64,000 nucleotides of DNA from Petrosia ficiformis. Its lineage: Eukaryota; Porifera; Demospongiae; Haplosclerida; Petrosiidae. The first letter of the stretch is position 1, and the number at the start of each line of letters is the position of its first letter. Location: positions 930,001-994,000 of the forward strand of contig OX345637.1 in assembly GCA_947044365.1 (NCBI GenBank), in the 5' to 3' direction. A program made the position numbers and the translations under genes. Under the pieces are notes generated by a model that saw nothing but the letters and a program-made list of their open reading frames with translations, was not told the DNA's origin and searched no databases. Of the stretch, positions 1-12,100 are shown one piece after another.

Positions 1-200
1 AACAATAGACAGTAACTATATATTTTCCTGTAGCTGATGTTGATTTTTTTGTATTTTCTTGCTTTTTTGAATATTTAAATTAAAAAGAGCTTTCAAATTT
101 GCATGAAAGATAAACATATAAAGAGCAGTTATTACAACACCTGATGAAGACAACAGGATAAGATGTAAGACTGTGAATTTCATTTAAATATAATTATTCC
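1..200 (+). pseudogene. 3' flank remnant of an upstream fibrinogen-domain gene
   Basis: This stretch has no open frame. It resembles the 3' untranslated and downstream sequence of the two complete FReD genes in the window: an ATTTTCCTGTA block, a T-rich block before an A-rich block, then GCATGAAAGATAAAC and a block like ACACCTGATGAAG. The comparable parts lie near 4860-5400 and 62150-62300. It is most likely the tail of another FReD copy whose coding part lies outside the window. Unlike the next remnant and the gene at 3864, it has no MITE in its 3' flank. Confidence 0.55.
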
Positions 201-243
201 TAGTTCTACAAAAGATGTTCATTGGTATACAACACGTATGTGT

Positions 244-375
244 TTCACTGAAATGAAACTTCGTGCTGTGTAAAGCAACATCGAGTGACATAACATGTAA
301 CATGTATATTAATGATAATGAGACAGTAAGTAGCAAAAAGTATTTTCATGCAACTGATGTTCAATGAAAACAAGT
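244..375 (+). pseudogene. FReD gene remnant: last nine codons plus 3' UTR
   Basis: Positions 244-273 read FTEMKLRAV then TAA. This is the extreme C-terminus of the fibrinogen-related domain, comparable to FTEMKVRTA and FTEMKVHAA in the complete genes. The following sequence (agcaacatcgagtgacataac...) is homologous to the 3' UTRs at 4832 and 62093. Nothing upstream resembles the rest of the domain; instead 1-200 is 3' flank of another copy. The body was therefore deleted, probably by unequal exchange in a tandem array. Confidence 0.75.
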
Positions 376-377
376 GT

Positions 378-895
378 ATATAGAGAAAAAACATCCCTAT
401 ATTTGCTTTGTGATGACTATGTATTAAGCATTGCTGAGGGCACTAGTGTCTCTACCTTTCTGTGTACTAGAAAGCTGAGGCCTGAAGAAGTAAGTGTAAG
501 CCTGATTGCAGTCTAAATACACAGATCTCTGATGCCGGAACTGACTGAAGTACTCCTTCAAGGTTCTAAATGATGACTTCCTCGTGTCTGAAACTCAACA
601 ACTTATCACACTTACTTGTTAAAGAGTCTTGCATAATATTTATACTGTTTCTCTGTTATATACAGCAGTTATTAGCAGTTTTACATCCTTTCTGAATCTT
701 CCTGCTGGTCTGTAGCTCAAACACGTGTTCTTTTACGCGCCACGGCCATTAATTGACCGAGCCCCCGGAGAATGACGCAACTTCCTTAACTACGTATACA
801 ACGCATAGTCGCGCAAGTGACACAAACATATATATATAATATTATATATATATACGTAGATTCAACCCCGTGGAAAGCAATTATAGGGCCATAAC
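378..895 (+). mobile_element. MITE of a recurrent ~400-500 bp family (TIR ATCCCTATGATTGCTTT)
   Basis: The left end has ATCCCTATATTTGCTTT and the right end has GGAAAGCAATTATAGGG, which is inverted. The interior includes a conserved block like CCATTAATTGACC followed by AACTTCCTTAACTAC and GCAAGTGACACAA. The same arrangement recurs at 2050-2292, 4941-5340, 16451-16886, 37058-37437 and 52788-53110. No transposase frame is present, so it is non-autonomous. It sits in the 3' flank of the FReD remnant. Confidence 0.7.
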
Positions 896-2049
896 AATCT
901 ATCAATTTGTATTAAAAATCCATATTACAACACCTGCTCAATAATTATAACAGTAAGATATGAAAGACTGCATAACTATTTATTTGAATTATAAGTTTTA
1001 TGATTATTTGCATATTAAATATTCATATTAAATTTTCCTCTACAAATTAATGACTAAATGACTAAATGTAATAACTGTCATTCTCAATAGTTTATTGCAT
1101 ATTTACATATTGTTACAATACAACCAGAAAAGTAAATAAATTATTGCATATTTCAATATTACACAATGCATCCAATTTAAAAATGACTAATGCTTACTGA
1201 TTGAGTTATATGCAAAATATAGGACCTGAAGTTTGTATCCGAGGAAAATATATAGCCCGACCTTGCGAGGGCTATATTTTTTCCAAGGATACAAACTGAG
1301 GGTCCTATATTTTGTATATAACTCAATTCGGTGTACTACATGTATATACAATATATATTATATGGTGTCATCTCCTGCATAGTGTGCACATGGAAGGTCT
1401 ATATACAATATATAAGACTCACCACATCAAAGGGATGATGTCACCATCATACTATATATATATATATCTTGCGTTACGTACACTTTTGTATATGAAGCTA
1501 ATGAAGTAGCGTTATTCTGGGTGTTTAGTAAACTTATAGTGTGGTGCATAAATGAAAACATGCTTGAGCTATGCTAGCTAGAATCACAGTACCAAGTGTC
1601 TCTACCACACTGTGTACTCTGAATAATGAGTTCTGATCCATTCTTAGTAAATCTAAGAAGCATAACAATGGCTCTTCTTAGATACCAAATTTCGTTGAAT
1701 GCCTGTGCAAAATGGCCAAATGGTAAGCGATTGAATGCAATAATTTGATCAAAGCTATTTTGTGTGAAAATGTCCCTTTTCACAAATTATGACTAAGTCA
1801 ATTAATAGTAGAGAATGTCTGACATAATGTCAACAACAGGTTTGAAAACAGGATTCCAAAGCAATCACTGTTTACATAATACTACATCTCCCATTATAAT
1901 CTTCACAAAGCAGCATTTCACAACAGCAATTAAAGAGATACATAATGCATAACACGAAATTTGTGCATGTACATGTAACCAACCAAGTACATAAGTGGTA
2001 ACAGAATTAATCTGTTATTACAGAATTCTGTATATATAAGATGTTTCAC
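896..2049. other. Intergenic AT-rich DNA with one hairpin
   Basis: FReD-type 3' flank resumes after the MITE: an ACAACACCTGCTC block near 930 matches the flanks at 140 and 62250. Apart from the perfect-looking hairpin at 1200-1327, I see AT-rich sequence with short open frames that show no coding character. Confidence 0.5.
1200..1327. repeat. Near-perfect 128-bp inverted repeat (foldback)
   Basis: Left arm attgagttatatgcaaaata and the following ~40 bases are mirrored by the right arm ending in tatataactcaat. The arms are about 60 bp each with a few mismatches, around a short centre (about ccttgcgag). This is a full-length cruciform or foldback element with no coding capacity. Confidence 0.8.
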
Positions 2050-2292
2050 ATACGCACCACGGTGCTCAGTCAATTAATAGGAATGGTGTGTAATAAAACA
2101 ATCACTCAAACTCTTCAGACCAGGAGGGACAAAGCACCTTGCAGCTTATGTAGAAACTGGAATAAATAGCTATTGTATCTGAAATATCTTTAGGTATTAG
2201 GTAAGCAAAATGATAGGTTTTATGTTTCAGGCTTGAGAATGTCAGCCATGATTACTGAATGTTGGACACAACAAAGCAATTGTAGGGATACA
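2050..2292 (-). mobile_element. Truncated copy of the CCCTATGATTGCTTT MITE
   Basis: In reverse orientation this contains the TCAATTAATAGG block, a CTTCAGACCAGGAGGGA block, CAGCTTATGTAGAAACTGGAA, then CATGATTACTGAATGTTGGACA and the terminal CAAAGCAATTGTAGGGA. These match the inner parts of the copy at 37058-37437. The far end is missing. Confidence 0.6.
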
Positions 2293-3303
2293 TGCACCTT
2301 TTCACCATTATATCTTATTACTGCTATTAGTATTTTCAAACTAATGGATAACAACAACACTGGTGGAATTTACTTTGTGTTGCCAAATTCTTCAACATGC
2401 CACATACCCCATGCTACCAGCTTGCTAGGCTCGCCATAACCATTTGAGAACCACACCAGAATACTATACTGTATGGAAAAATATGTAAAGTGGTTCTGCT
2501 GATTGAAGTGGTGCAAGTTGATTTGTGCACGTTCATTAGATAGCTGTTATCAGTTCTTAAATAAAAATAATAGTAGGAGAAGTGACATGTAAACTGTGAT
2601 CTCATGTTTTCAAAGCTGTCAGGTATCTTATCAGTCATCCTACACTATTAATTTACTTAGTCATTGTGAATAACAACATTCCAGCAAAAAACTTCCCATA
2701 AAATGCTGTTGTCACATTTTATGTAAATTCAAATGCTGTTGGACATCATACATGGTCGTATAAACTATAAAGTCTGTTTATGAATTAGGAAGTTATGTCT
2801 TTATACATATCAATTTTTGCCAAAAAGTATGTAAAAACTTTAAATGGTAGACAAACAAATTAATATATATGATGGATTTCAGACATGTCAGTAATGTCAT
2901 AACAAAGCAATCACATGAGAGGTTTTGTGATGTATTTCAGCTATAACAGCTAGTAGGTGCTGTTTCTGGATTTGATACAATCTGGTTTTGCTCTGATCAA
3001 CTGTTCCATAGTTCGAACATGCAACCATTATGACACAGACATTAATTGACCAAGTCTCTGAAATAATATAACTCTTCTTAATTAGATTACAACATGTATG
3101 TGACACAATAATTAACACCCATCAGGAGCTCCGTACATGGGACATAATAAATGTCTCTAACACATTTTAATAATTGCTAACAGAACAACAACCTGATGTT
3201 GATTGTCATATCTAATGTACAATTGTTGTATGTGTACTAATGATACAAGGGACCGCGTCATACCAAGTGTGTATAACAAATACCATAGGAACAACTAGGT
3301 TGG
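2293..3303. other. Intergenic DNA, one degenerate MITE-like patch
   Basis: No gene is visible. About 2890-3110 contains pieces of the same MITE family (an ACAAAGCAATCAC end, a CAGCTATAACAGCTAGTAGG block, an ATTAATTGACCAAGT block) but is rearranged and degenerate. Confidence 0.4.
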
Positions 3304-3381
3304 GTATGTTTATGAATAAAGAGAGAGACACATGTCCAGAGAAATCTGGATATGTGTGGCTCTCTTTATTAATACACATAC
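3304..3381. repeat. 78-bp hairpin with GAAA tetraloop
   Basis: Two arms of about 37 bp pair almost perfectly, from GTATGTTTATGAATAAAGAG on the left to CTCTCTTTATTAATACACATAC on the right. They meet at TCCAGA-GAAA-TCTGGA. It could be a minimal foldback element or give a hairpin transcript; no further evidence separates these. Confidence 0.8.
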
Positions 3382-3705
3382 TATATATACTAGGTATTAT
3401 CAAACTTTAACATTGTAAACTATACAATAAGTCACATAATAAATTGTTCTTGATTGGGGTCACTATACAGATACTAGTGAATACTGCTGTAACTAACAAT
3501 ACTATGTACATGCTGGTCTAGTGATCTCCCTTGGAACACAGGGCTTTATAGAGGGGAAGGTGAAAGTGAACGATGGCTAAGATATCTGCAGCAGAGCCTC
3601 AGTTTTTGAAATGGGAAGTATTGCCAAAAACATGCTCAGCACTCTAAGGGTTAATTAAAACCTGAATTTATCAGTAATGATAAACAGACACATCATTGAT
3701 GCAAC

Positions 3706-3863
3706 TAACTGATTGGTTGACTGTTTTTGCAGTGCAAGCAACTACTAGTTGTCTATAAAAGAGAATTCAGTATAATAAACACTTCATATGTGTTATCAGT
3801 CCTACTGACAAATACACATAAAAGAATCAACTCAACAACAAGAGAAGAAAACAAGAGACAAAG
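3706..3863 (+). promoter_or_regulatory. TATA promoter of the first FReD gene
   Basis: An inverted CCAAT box (CTGATTGGTTGACT) near 3709 is followed by TGCAGTGCAAGCAA and TATAAAA at 3754-3760, about 104 bp before the ATG. The same ordered elements precede the second FReD gene (TATAAAA 60949-60955). The promoter was therefore duplicated with the gene and has been conserved. Confidence 0.75.
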
Positions 3864-4831
3864 ATGAAATCTCCTCTCTTGCTGGTTCTACTATTGACAA
3901 TTGTGTATCATGCTGAAGGAAATTGTCCTGATGATTCAAATCGTTAGTTGTGGACCTATTATAAATTGTGCAGATGCTATGCCACTATGTCAATCATTCC
4001 ACACAGAATATCTTTATGGCTGTAAAGCTGAAGATGAAGAAGGACAAGATCTTTCTTGTAATTGCATGAAACTACAGCAGAAAAATAAATTCAATTGTAC
4101 TTGTTTTGCTGATGATCAACTAGAAATTGGTGAACACTACCTGAACTGTCATGATGCTTTGAAGAAGGGTCAGCTACAAAGTGGTGTGTACTTACTCAAA
4201 CCTGATAATATGGCACCTTTTGAGGTACATAATAATGTTAATACGGTTGTACGTAGTTATTTATATACATATATACATTATATAGGCTTATTGTGATATG
4301 GAGACTGATGGTGGTGGATGGACTGTCTTTCAGAGGAGAATGGATGGTTCTGTTGACTTCTACCGCAACTGGGATGACTATGTTCATGGTTTTGGAAATA
4401 TCTCTGAAGAGCATTGGTTAGGACTTAGTAAACTTCATCGTTTAGCTAATGGTGTATCAACAGAATTACGAGTTTGTATGAAAGATAAAGATGATGTCTA
4501 TGGATATGCTAAATATTCTTTATTCTATATTGGCGGTTCTTCTACTGACTATGCTCTTCGTATCGCAGGATATAGCGGTTCTTCTGAAGTTGGTGACTCT
4601 CTAACCTACCATGATGGCCAAAAATTCACCACTAAAGACAACGACAATGACCTTTGTAGTAATAATTGTGCAGTTCACTGGTTTGGTGCATGGTGGTATA
4701 AAACTTCTTATTTTTCTAATCTTAATGGTCACTATGGTGATCATAAACATGTTAATGGCATTAATTGGGGGACATGGAAAGGTTATAAATATTCTCTACC
4801 TTTCACTGAAATGAAAGTTCGTACTGCATGA
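3864..4831 (+). CDS. Secreted fibrinogen-related (FReD) protein, copy 1
   Basis: Three exons: 3864-3942, 4007-4224 and 4286-4831, with matching phases (1, then 0). Exon 1 starts MKSPLLLVLLL, a typical signal peptide. Exon 2 is a small Cys-rich segment (CNC, CTC). Exon 3 is the fibrinogen C-terminal domain: it begins AYCDMETDGGGWTVFQRR and has the calcium-site-like run KDNDND and the ending FTEMKVRTA. Such proteins are extracellular lectin or adhesion molecules; in many invertebrates they act in recognition. An oddity is the normally conserved Cys-His after the tryptophan pair (WWYNKCH in copy 2), which here reads WWYKTSY. The disulfide partner and the ligand-site histidine are lost, while an extra Cys appears at DLCSNNC. 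The start is fixed by the signal peptide and the upstream TATA box. An AATAAA lies just downstream. Confidence 0.88.
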
Positions 4832-4940
4832 AGCAATATTGAGTGAACTACAGTAATAAACAATGAGATGGTAGTTAGATATTTTCCTGTAATTCTTATT
4901 GTACTTTCCTGCTTTTTTAAAAAATAAATATATTTCATTG

Positions 4941-5340
4941 AGATATATATGTAGAGAAAAAGTTTCCCTATGACTCCTTTGTGGTGTCCAGCATTCAATA
5001 ATCATGGCTGACTTTATCATGCCTGAAACACAACCGCCTATTATAGTGATTATCTACTCTCCTTACCTTTTAAAGGAACTTTAGGAGGTAGAATAGCTAG
5101 CTATTAGTTCCAGTTTCACCATAAGCAGCTAAGCTACAAGCAGCTTCCTTGATCTGTAGAGCTCAAGTGCACATTCTATTACGCACCACGCCCATTAATT
5201 GACCAAGCCCCCCGGAATGACCCAACTTCCTTAACTACAAATACAACATGTACAATGCATACTCACGCAAGTGACACAATATTATATATATATATATACC
5301 CGTGGAAAGCAATCATAGAGATGGGCCTATGGGCCATAAA
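4941..5340 (+). mobile_element. MITE (CCCTATGATTGCTTT family) in FReD 3' flank
   Basis: The left end has TTTCCCTATGACTCCTTTGTGG and the right end has GGAAAGCAATCATAGAG, with the shared interior blocks CCATTAATTGACCAAG and AACTTCCTTAACTAC. FReD-type 3' flank ends at its left edge and resumes at its right edge (5341-5530 resembles 62215-62480). The insertion point is therefore inside the duplicated FReD unit. Confidence 0.75.
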
Positions 5341-5814
5341 AAGCTGTCAAATATGCATGAAAAATCTTTACAACACTTGCAGAATGAGATGGATGACTGT
5401 GAACTTGATTTAAACTCTACATGTAGTTATTCAGTTTATACTCTTAAGTTACACACACAAACATGTACTACAATAAGGATTAATAATACAAAACAATGTT
5501 TCATACTAATTTAGAAAGGATACATGTATATCAATTAAAGTATTTTGAGAGTGTCTAACAGCTGCCCAAACTTGCTCATTAGAAAGTGTGGGCACTTGTG
5601 ACATAATGTAGTTACAGTCATGATTCATCTATTATCACATGAACAGTTTAATGATAATATATAACATACTTGTAACAGCTAGTAATGAAATAACGACAGT
5701 TATGCATTAGTTATTGTTGTGATTTTATATTTAATATAACGTTTTATTTAATTCCCCCCAAATTACCATATTGGTAATACTTCCTACTGTAGTTGTCATT
5801 TAAAAAAAGAAAAG
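5341..5814. other. FReD 3' flank, then intergenic DNA
   Basis: 5341-5530 is homologous to the downstream flank of the second FReD gene (shared blocks such as AAGTTACACACA and AATACAAAACAATGTTTCATA). 5545-5615 read on the minus strand gives a short open stretch (VPTLSNEQVWAAVRHSQ) that could be another exon of the minus-strand gene, but I cannot support it. Confidence 0.45.
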
Positions 5815-6115
5815 AAATAAGAATAATAAAAACATTTTCAAAAAATGAAAGAAAAGGTACTGATATTGAAACTGAAAAAACATGCCAACTAGATTGGGAT
5901 AGTACCTCAGCAACAATATTATACCAACCCCTTCCTTCCATACATTCTCACTAAAGAGCAAAACACAAAGTAGATGTACTTGTGTTGGGTTGTTATATAG
6001 AAATGGTTAGTATACATTTGTTGCTGAGGTAATCTTGTTTGCATGCTTTTTTGGTTTTAATATCCTTACAAGTTCTTTAATTTTTTAAAAGTGTTTTTAT
6101 AATTCTTGTAATTAT
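5815..6115. mobile_element. Foldback element, degenerate
   Basis: The outer arms are inverted: AAGAATAATAAAAACATTTTC at the left and a GTGTTTTTATAATTCTTG end at the right. Inner matches include CATGCCAACTAGATTGGGA against its partner with TTGTTTGCATGC, and GTACCTCAGCAACAA against TTGTTGCTGAGGTA. It is the same family as the nearly perfect copy at 35591-35892 but older. Confidence 0.7.
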
Positions 6116-6142
6116 AGTCTTTATGATGATGATTTTACTTAC

Positions 6143-9100
6143 TAAAAATTTTGGCAGTAGCTGCTGATCTCCTTGTGATGTTTCCAGAGGGTCCTTACCC
6201 CCAATTTGATGAACATGACCAATGAAATCACAAGCTGCAGCTAATAACTCAACATACTCCTGTAGTTATTAAAATATTAATACATAATTTTTTTTCTTTA
6301 TTTTTTTTTTATTTTTAGAAATATTATTACAATTATAAAATACACTGTGTACCAGTGTTTTTGATAAGCTCATATGGCACACCATTGGCCCATAGAGTTT
6401 CTTATTTGGTACTGCACAGTTCTCTCTTTGGGCCAGTGGCGCAGTTAATTATGATTATATTGTCAGTAACAGCATTAATTCCTAGTTAATTGGCTCAAGA
6501 TGTATTTTCAATGCCACATAAACTAACCACTTTTGAGTCAATTTGGCCCAAGCTTCAAAAGTTATCAAAAAATCTGCTGTGTACTTATATATGACCAAAT
6601 GTTTTATTTGTGTTTCGATAATCATGATTAGTACTAGTATCACAGACATTTTGAAGATTGAGCCCAATTGGCTCACCAATGGTTATTATGTGTGTCATTG
6701 GGAATATATCTTGAAGGCATTAATGCTGTTAGTAATAAAATAATCATAATTAACTGCACCACTGGTGCTAAGAAAGAACAGTGTACTGACAAATATGAAT
6801 AAGAAGCTCTTTGGTGTGCCCTATGAGCTTATCAAAAACATTGATTAGTATCATTTACTGGGACAATTGAGTATGCACAATATGTAATTGTTGATTGTCA
6901 CATGATTATCACAGGTGCTGGGAAAAAAGTTTGAAAAATTTGACATCAATTGTTTGGCATGCGTTTGAAGCGAAAATTTCTCTATTCAAGGCGGCATACT
7001 GCCATGCCCACTTTAATGAGAACTTGATAATTCACATATGCAGTTAATGTTGTGAAAATGTTTCAGAAAATCAAATGTGCATTGCTTGCCACTTCTCTAC
7101 CATTTCTCAGTCCAGTGATGCTAAATCTAAGTAGAAACAATAACAAAAAACAAGACTGTTTACAAAGGAGGCTGTCTATAGTCAATCGAGGTAAGATCAA
7201 CATATAGAGGAGGCTGTCTATAGTATATCGAGGTAAGATCAACATTGATAAAACACCCCTGTGAAACTTCAAACATTCGCTCGTTTTGCTAATGAAGCTT
7301 CAAATGTTTTTTTTCCAACATTCTTCCCAGCCCTATTTATCACATGACTATCACATGCCTGCCAGAATATCAACACATTACTCAGATCCTCTTCTGTAGT
7401 TCTCAAACAAGAAACCAGTTCTTGCCATCTCTGAGTGGTTCCTCGCACGACATTATCAATATAGCGAAAAGCTGGGCCATTTTCTGTTACTATATTGATA
7501 ATCTCGTTACCAATTGTGACAATGTGTTTTAGTAGCTCATATTTCTCTACCAGAGCTTCACGATATGTCTGAGGATATGAAAACGTGGATGAGAGTATTA
7601 AAGATTAAATGGATGAGTGAATGTATAGATGAATGAATAGATAGATACATGTAGATGAATAGATGAATGGATAAATGGATGACTGAATGGATAGAAGAAT
7701 AGATGAATAAATGGATGGATAAGTGAATGGAAAGACGGATGACTAAATGAATAAATGATTACATGTGAATTATGAACAGATAGATATATGTAGATGAATG
7801 ATTGAGTGGTAGATAAGCAACTGAATGGATAGATGAATGGATAGACGAATGGATAGACAGATAGATGAACTGATAAATAGACTATAATAGTGAAGAAATG
7901 AGAGTACCCAAAATAATGCACAAGTAACTTCCTTAATTACATATACATATACAATGCATGCATATGACACAAGCAATAGAGTAGCCCTCAATAAAAACGT
8001 TGCCATAGCATTATTGTAATACATGTACAATGTTGACATTATAATTATTATAAACCCACCACTACTTTCTTCATGAACTGTTCCGATTCATCCAGTGTGT
8101 TTCCATACACTTCTCGTTCTTTAACTTCCAATTCTATTTTTTCCATCCATTCATTTAAGATTGTTGTTACTTTATCAAGATCAGCCCAATAGTCAATACC
8201 AATTTGTATGAAATCACTTTGCTGTTCAATCTACATACAGTAATATATAAGTAAGTAAGACACACTGTACTGTACTGTACTGTACTGTACTGTATTGTAC
8301 TGTACTATACTGTACTATACTGTACTGTACTGTACTGTGCTGTACTGTACTGTACTGTACTGTACTGCACTGTACTGTACTGTACTGTGCTGTACTGTAC
8401 TGTACTATACTGTACTGTACTGTACTGTGCTGTACTATACTGTACTGTACTCTACTGTACTTTACTGTACTGTGCTGTACTGTACTATACTGTACTGTAT
8501 TGTACTCTACTGCACTGTGCTGTACTGTACTATACTGTAGTGTACTGTACTCTACTGCGTTGTACTGCACTGTACTGTACTGTACTGTACTCTACTGTAC
8601 TGTACTGTACTACACAGTACTGTGTTATACTGTACTATATTATACTGTACTGTACTGCACTAATATAATACACAAACCTTTTCACAAACAGCTTCAAAGG
8701 CCTCCTCCAATCTCACAACCACTCTACCTACTCTCTCCTCTTCCTCTGCTCGGCATTCGCATAACTTTTCAACAGCCTCTTTCACTGACAACACTAAATG
8801 CTCACCATGTGAGATTTGATCCACATCTTCAAAATATGTCTACGAAAGATATTATTATTATAGGCGAATGTGATGACATGCAGAAAACTGAAATAGAATC
8901 GTGTTATATGGTTTTTATTACCTTTTAGTAATTATACACATTTCCAACATCATTATCTATAAACTACTTCAATTTGATTGGTCAACCAGTTAGGTTAGTT
9001 AACATGTATACGAGTAGTGGCTTTGAAAATCATTTTGAAATTGTTTATTACCACATTCTAAGCTGTTGTACTGTTTTATTTTATATTCTAGAAAAATACC

Positions 9101-12100
9101 TGCTGCCTCATTAAATATTCATATATATGTATATTGTACCTTGAATTCAGACAAACACAGATTCATCTCTTCAGGAAGGAGTAAAGAAGACGGACTATTT
9201 TCTAGTTCTGCAACAGTCTCTTGTAACCATAGTAACAACTCCTATGAAAGTTTATACACACAAATACGATATTCTATACATGTACATGTAGGTATAATGG
9301 ATGCATGCTTATTCATAACTGTATAAAATGGAACTTCTTATTAGGGCTGGGATGAAGGTTGAAATAAAAAACAACTTTCAAAGCTTCGTCAGCAAAAATG
9401 AACAAAGGTTTGAAGGTTTGAACGTGTTTTTATCAATGTTGCAGATTTAGTATCACTAGACTGAGAAATAAGACAAAAGCAGACCACAATACAGTCTCAA
9501 CTTTAATCGAACACGCCCACATTATTAATCACACATTTTAGACAGCACAAGCATGCATGCGCTAACATTAAAGTGGGTGAGGCAGCAAAGCTTCAAAGGC
9601 AGAAATTTAGTTCTGAATGTGTAGAAAACGAAACAAGGTTTGAACCTTTGAACCTTTTTTTCAGCCCTAATTGTTATACAAAAGTCACCTGACCAATTTC
9701 CTTCACATACATTATAAGTGTGTATATTTTGACTCACGGATTGTGTCCATTCAAACTTCAATTCCCATATACGCTCTTGTATTTTCTCTTGCAACTGTTG
9801 CCATAGAAACGAGATGTTGTCTAAACGAAGCTGTAGTTCTCGGGCTTGCTCTGGAGATTGTATAAAGCTTTTTAAAATTTGCCCGTTAGCAATAACAGAG
9901 TCCTTTTTTTGAGAAAGATCAACCAGACCAGATTCTGATTGCTGGTAGATTAACAAAAACATATTATTAAAAAAATGAATGAATGGGAGAGGACAAAAGG
10001 ATAAATGGAAGACTGGATGGATTGATAATAAATGGAAGTTAAATGGATGAGTGAATAGATGGATGTATGATACATTTGAAGGTTGTGTGGTTGCAGTAAT
10101 CTTACTACACTGTAGTGCAATACAACACATAATGCAAGGAATTTACTGTACTGTACTCAGAACATAAATTACTATGGTATATATTTGGATGTCCTCTGCT
10201 ACACATTTGCTTGTAATGTTAATGACTTTGTTTTTAATGTACAGTAAGGAACTAAGCATGTAAACTATGTACTGCAGGTAGTCTATTAATGCACAATTAC
10301 ATGTAAATGACTTTGTCTGTAATGTACTGTACTATATTGTACTGAGCATGTAATGTACATGTACTGTGTACTGAGCATGTAATGTACATGTACTGTGTAC
10401 TGAGTAATAATGTACATGTACTGTGTACTGAGCATGTAATGTACATGTACTGCATACTGAGCATGTAATGTACATGTACTGCCTACTGAGCATGTACTGC
10501 AGATGTTTACTGTCCATTACTGTACATTTACAACTTTACATGTACATGTACATGACTTTGTCTATACTGTACTGCACTGTACTGTACTGTACTGTACTGT
10601 ACTGCATTGCACAGGTGATACTTTAATGTACAATATTATACAAAATTTACAATCACAATTTCACATTTATATGGACAAAGGAATAGATAGACAGATATAT
10701 CAATGAAAAGATGATTAACAGTGCTAACCTCTAATTCTTGACACAGAACCTGAAAACTCATAGTCTCAATTCCATCTCCAACAAGGCCATCAGTTTCCTC
10801 TTGTCGAAACTCAAACACACCAATATTTTTAACCCATTCTAAATTACTTTCGTCACTTCTAGAACTACTGTCCTCGCTACCAAACTTCGACCCTTCTCCC
10901 TCATGACTACCATGTTCTTCAAGTGGCGATGACGTATCATTCCCCTCTTCTTCTATTGCTTCCTCGTCACTTACAATGGTCTTGTCTAGAACATTCAGTT
11001 CATTCCCAACATCAACAGGTGAGAACTCGAGTCCCTGTTGGACAGGCACTACAAGACTTCCTCCATCTTTGTTCGGCTGGACTGAATGAGTGGGTGTTAA
11101 ATCTAGATCTCCGAGTTTATCAGAATCTTCATTATTGGTGAAGTCAGTTTGTTCAACTTCATCTAATAACTCTATAAATTTCGGACTTTTGATTGCTTCA
11201 GGACTAAATATATGTTTTTGAACTTTCTGGATGAATTCTGTGTCATTGGGATCAATATCGATCATCTTTGCAAGTGCAATGTCCTGATTCTGCTCAGTAC
11301 CCTTGTCATCTTGACTTGGACCATAATCAATATCTTGCATGACATCATCCTCTATGCTAAAATTAGGAGGAGGCAGTCCAGGAGATTGCAGGGAAACATT
11401 ATTCCCATCTTTGTCAGAGAGATAGATAGATTAATGAATTGAATAAAGGTACAGTGTATATGAAATAGATGAAATCGTGTGATGAATTCAAGTATACATG
11501 TATGTACATGTATGTTTACTTATGGAAATACATATACATCTATATGTACATCCATACGTATAAGTACATACATGTATAGATCTATACACGTACATGTACT
11601 TATACATGTACATCTAGATGGTCAACCACATGTACAAGTACATATGGATAGGCATGTAGAAATGATTAACAAACAAACACAACAAACAAACAACCAACCA
11701 CAATGGCTTATAAATTCATAAAACCCAAACATGAAAATATTAAAGCAGCCACTCTAGCTTAGAAAAATAACAATAACAATCAGCCACAATGGCTTAGAAA
11801 AGTAACAATCAACCACCAAGGCTTAGACATGTACACGTACATACAACATGTACTTAACTATACATGTAGATACATGTACATACATGAAAATGCAACAATT
11901 ATAACAACATGTATCGTATATACTATTATGTTTAAAAATAATTAAATTAATAATTAAATTACCATCTAATGGCGGACTACTGGCCTCAAAGACTTCATCG
12001 TCATCCTCCTCTTCCTCATCCTCATCTTCAAGAGGAGGTGAATTGCTGTGCATCCTAAGTTCTGGATGTTCAGAATCTTCTTCAACTTCTTCCAAATCAT

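Noticed and set aside
1574..1783. 69-codon minus-strand frame
   Set aside because: No recognisable family, no splice context, and a length expected by chance in this DNA.
4611..4814. Second plus-strand frame inside the FReD exon
   Set aside because: Overlaps the well-supported FReD frame and has no coding character of its own.
7598..8039. Minus-strand frames rich in His-Pro-Phe-Ile-Ser
   Set aside because: Tetranucleotide-repeat translation with no splice or family support.
8226..8668. Several overlapping open frames on both strands encoding Tyr/Cys/Thr/Val repeats
   Set aside because: Translation of the ACTGT microsatellite; the frame is open only because the repeat lacks stops.
10332..10517. 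Possible CRISPR-like array of ~30-bp repeats
   Set aside because: The units are contiguous without spacers, in an animal gene's intron; it is a minisatellite.
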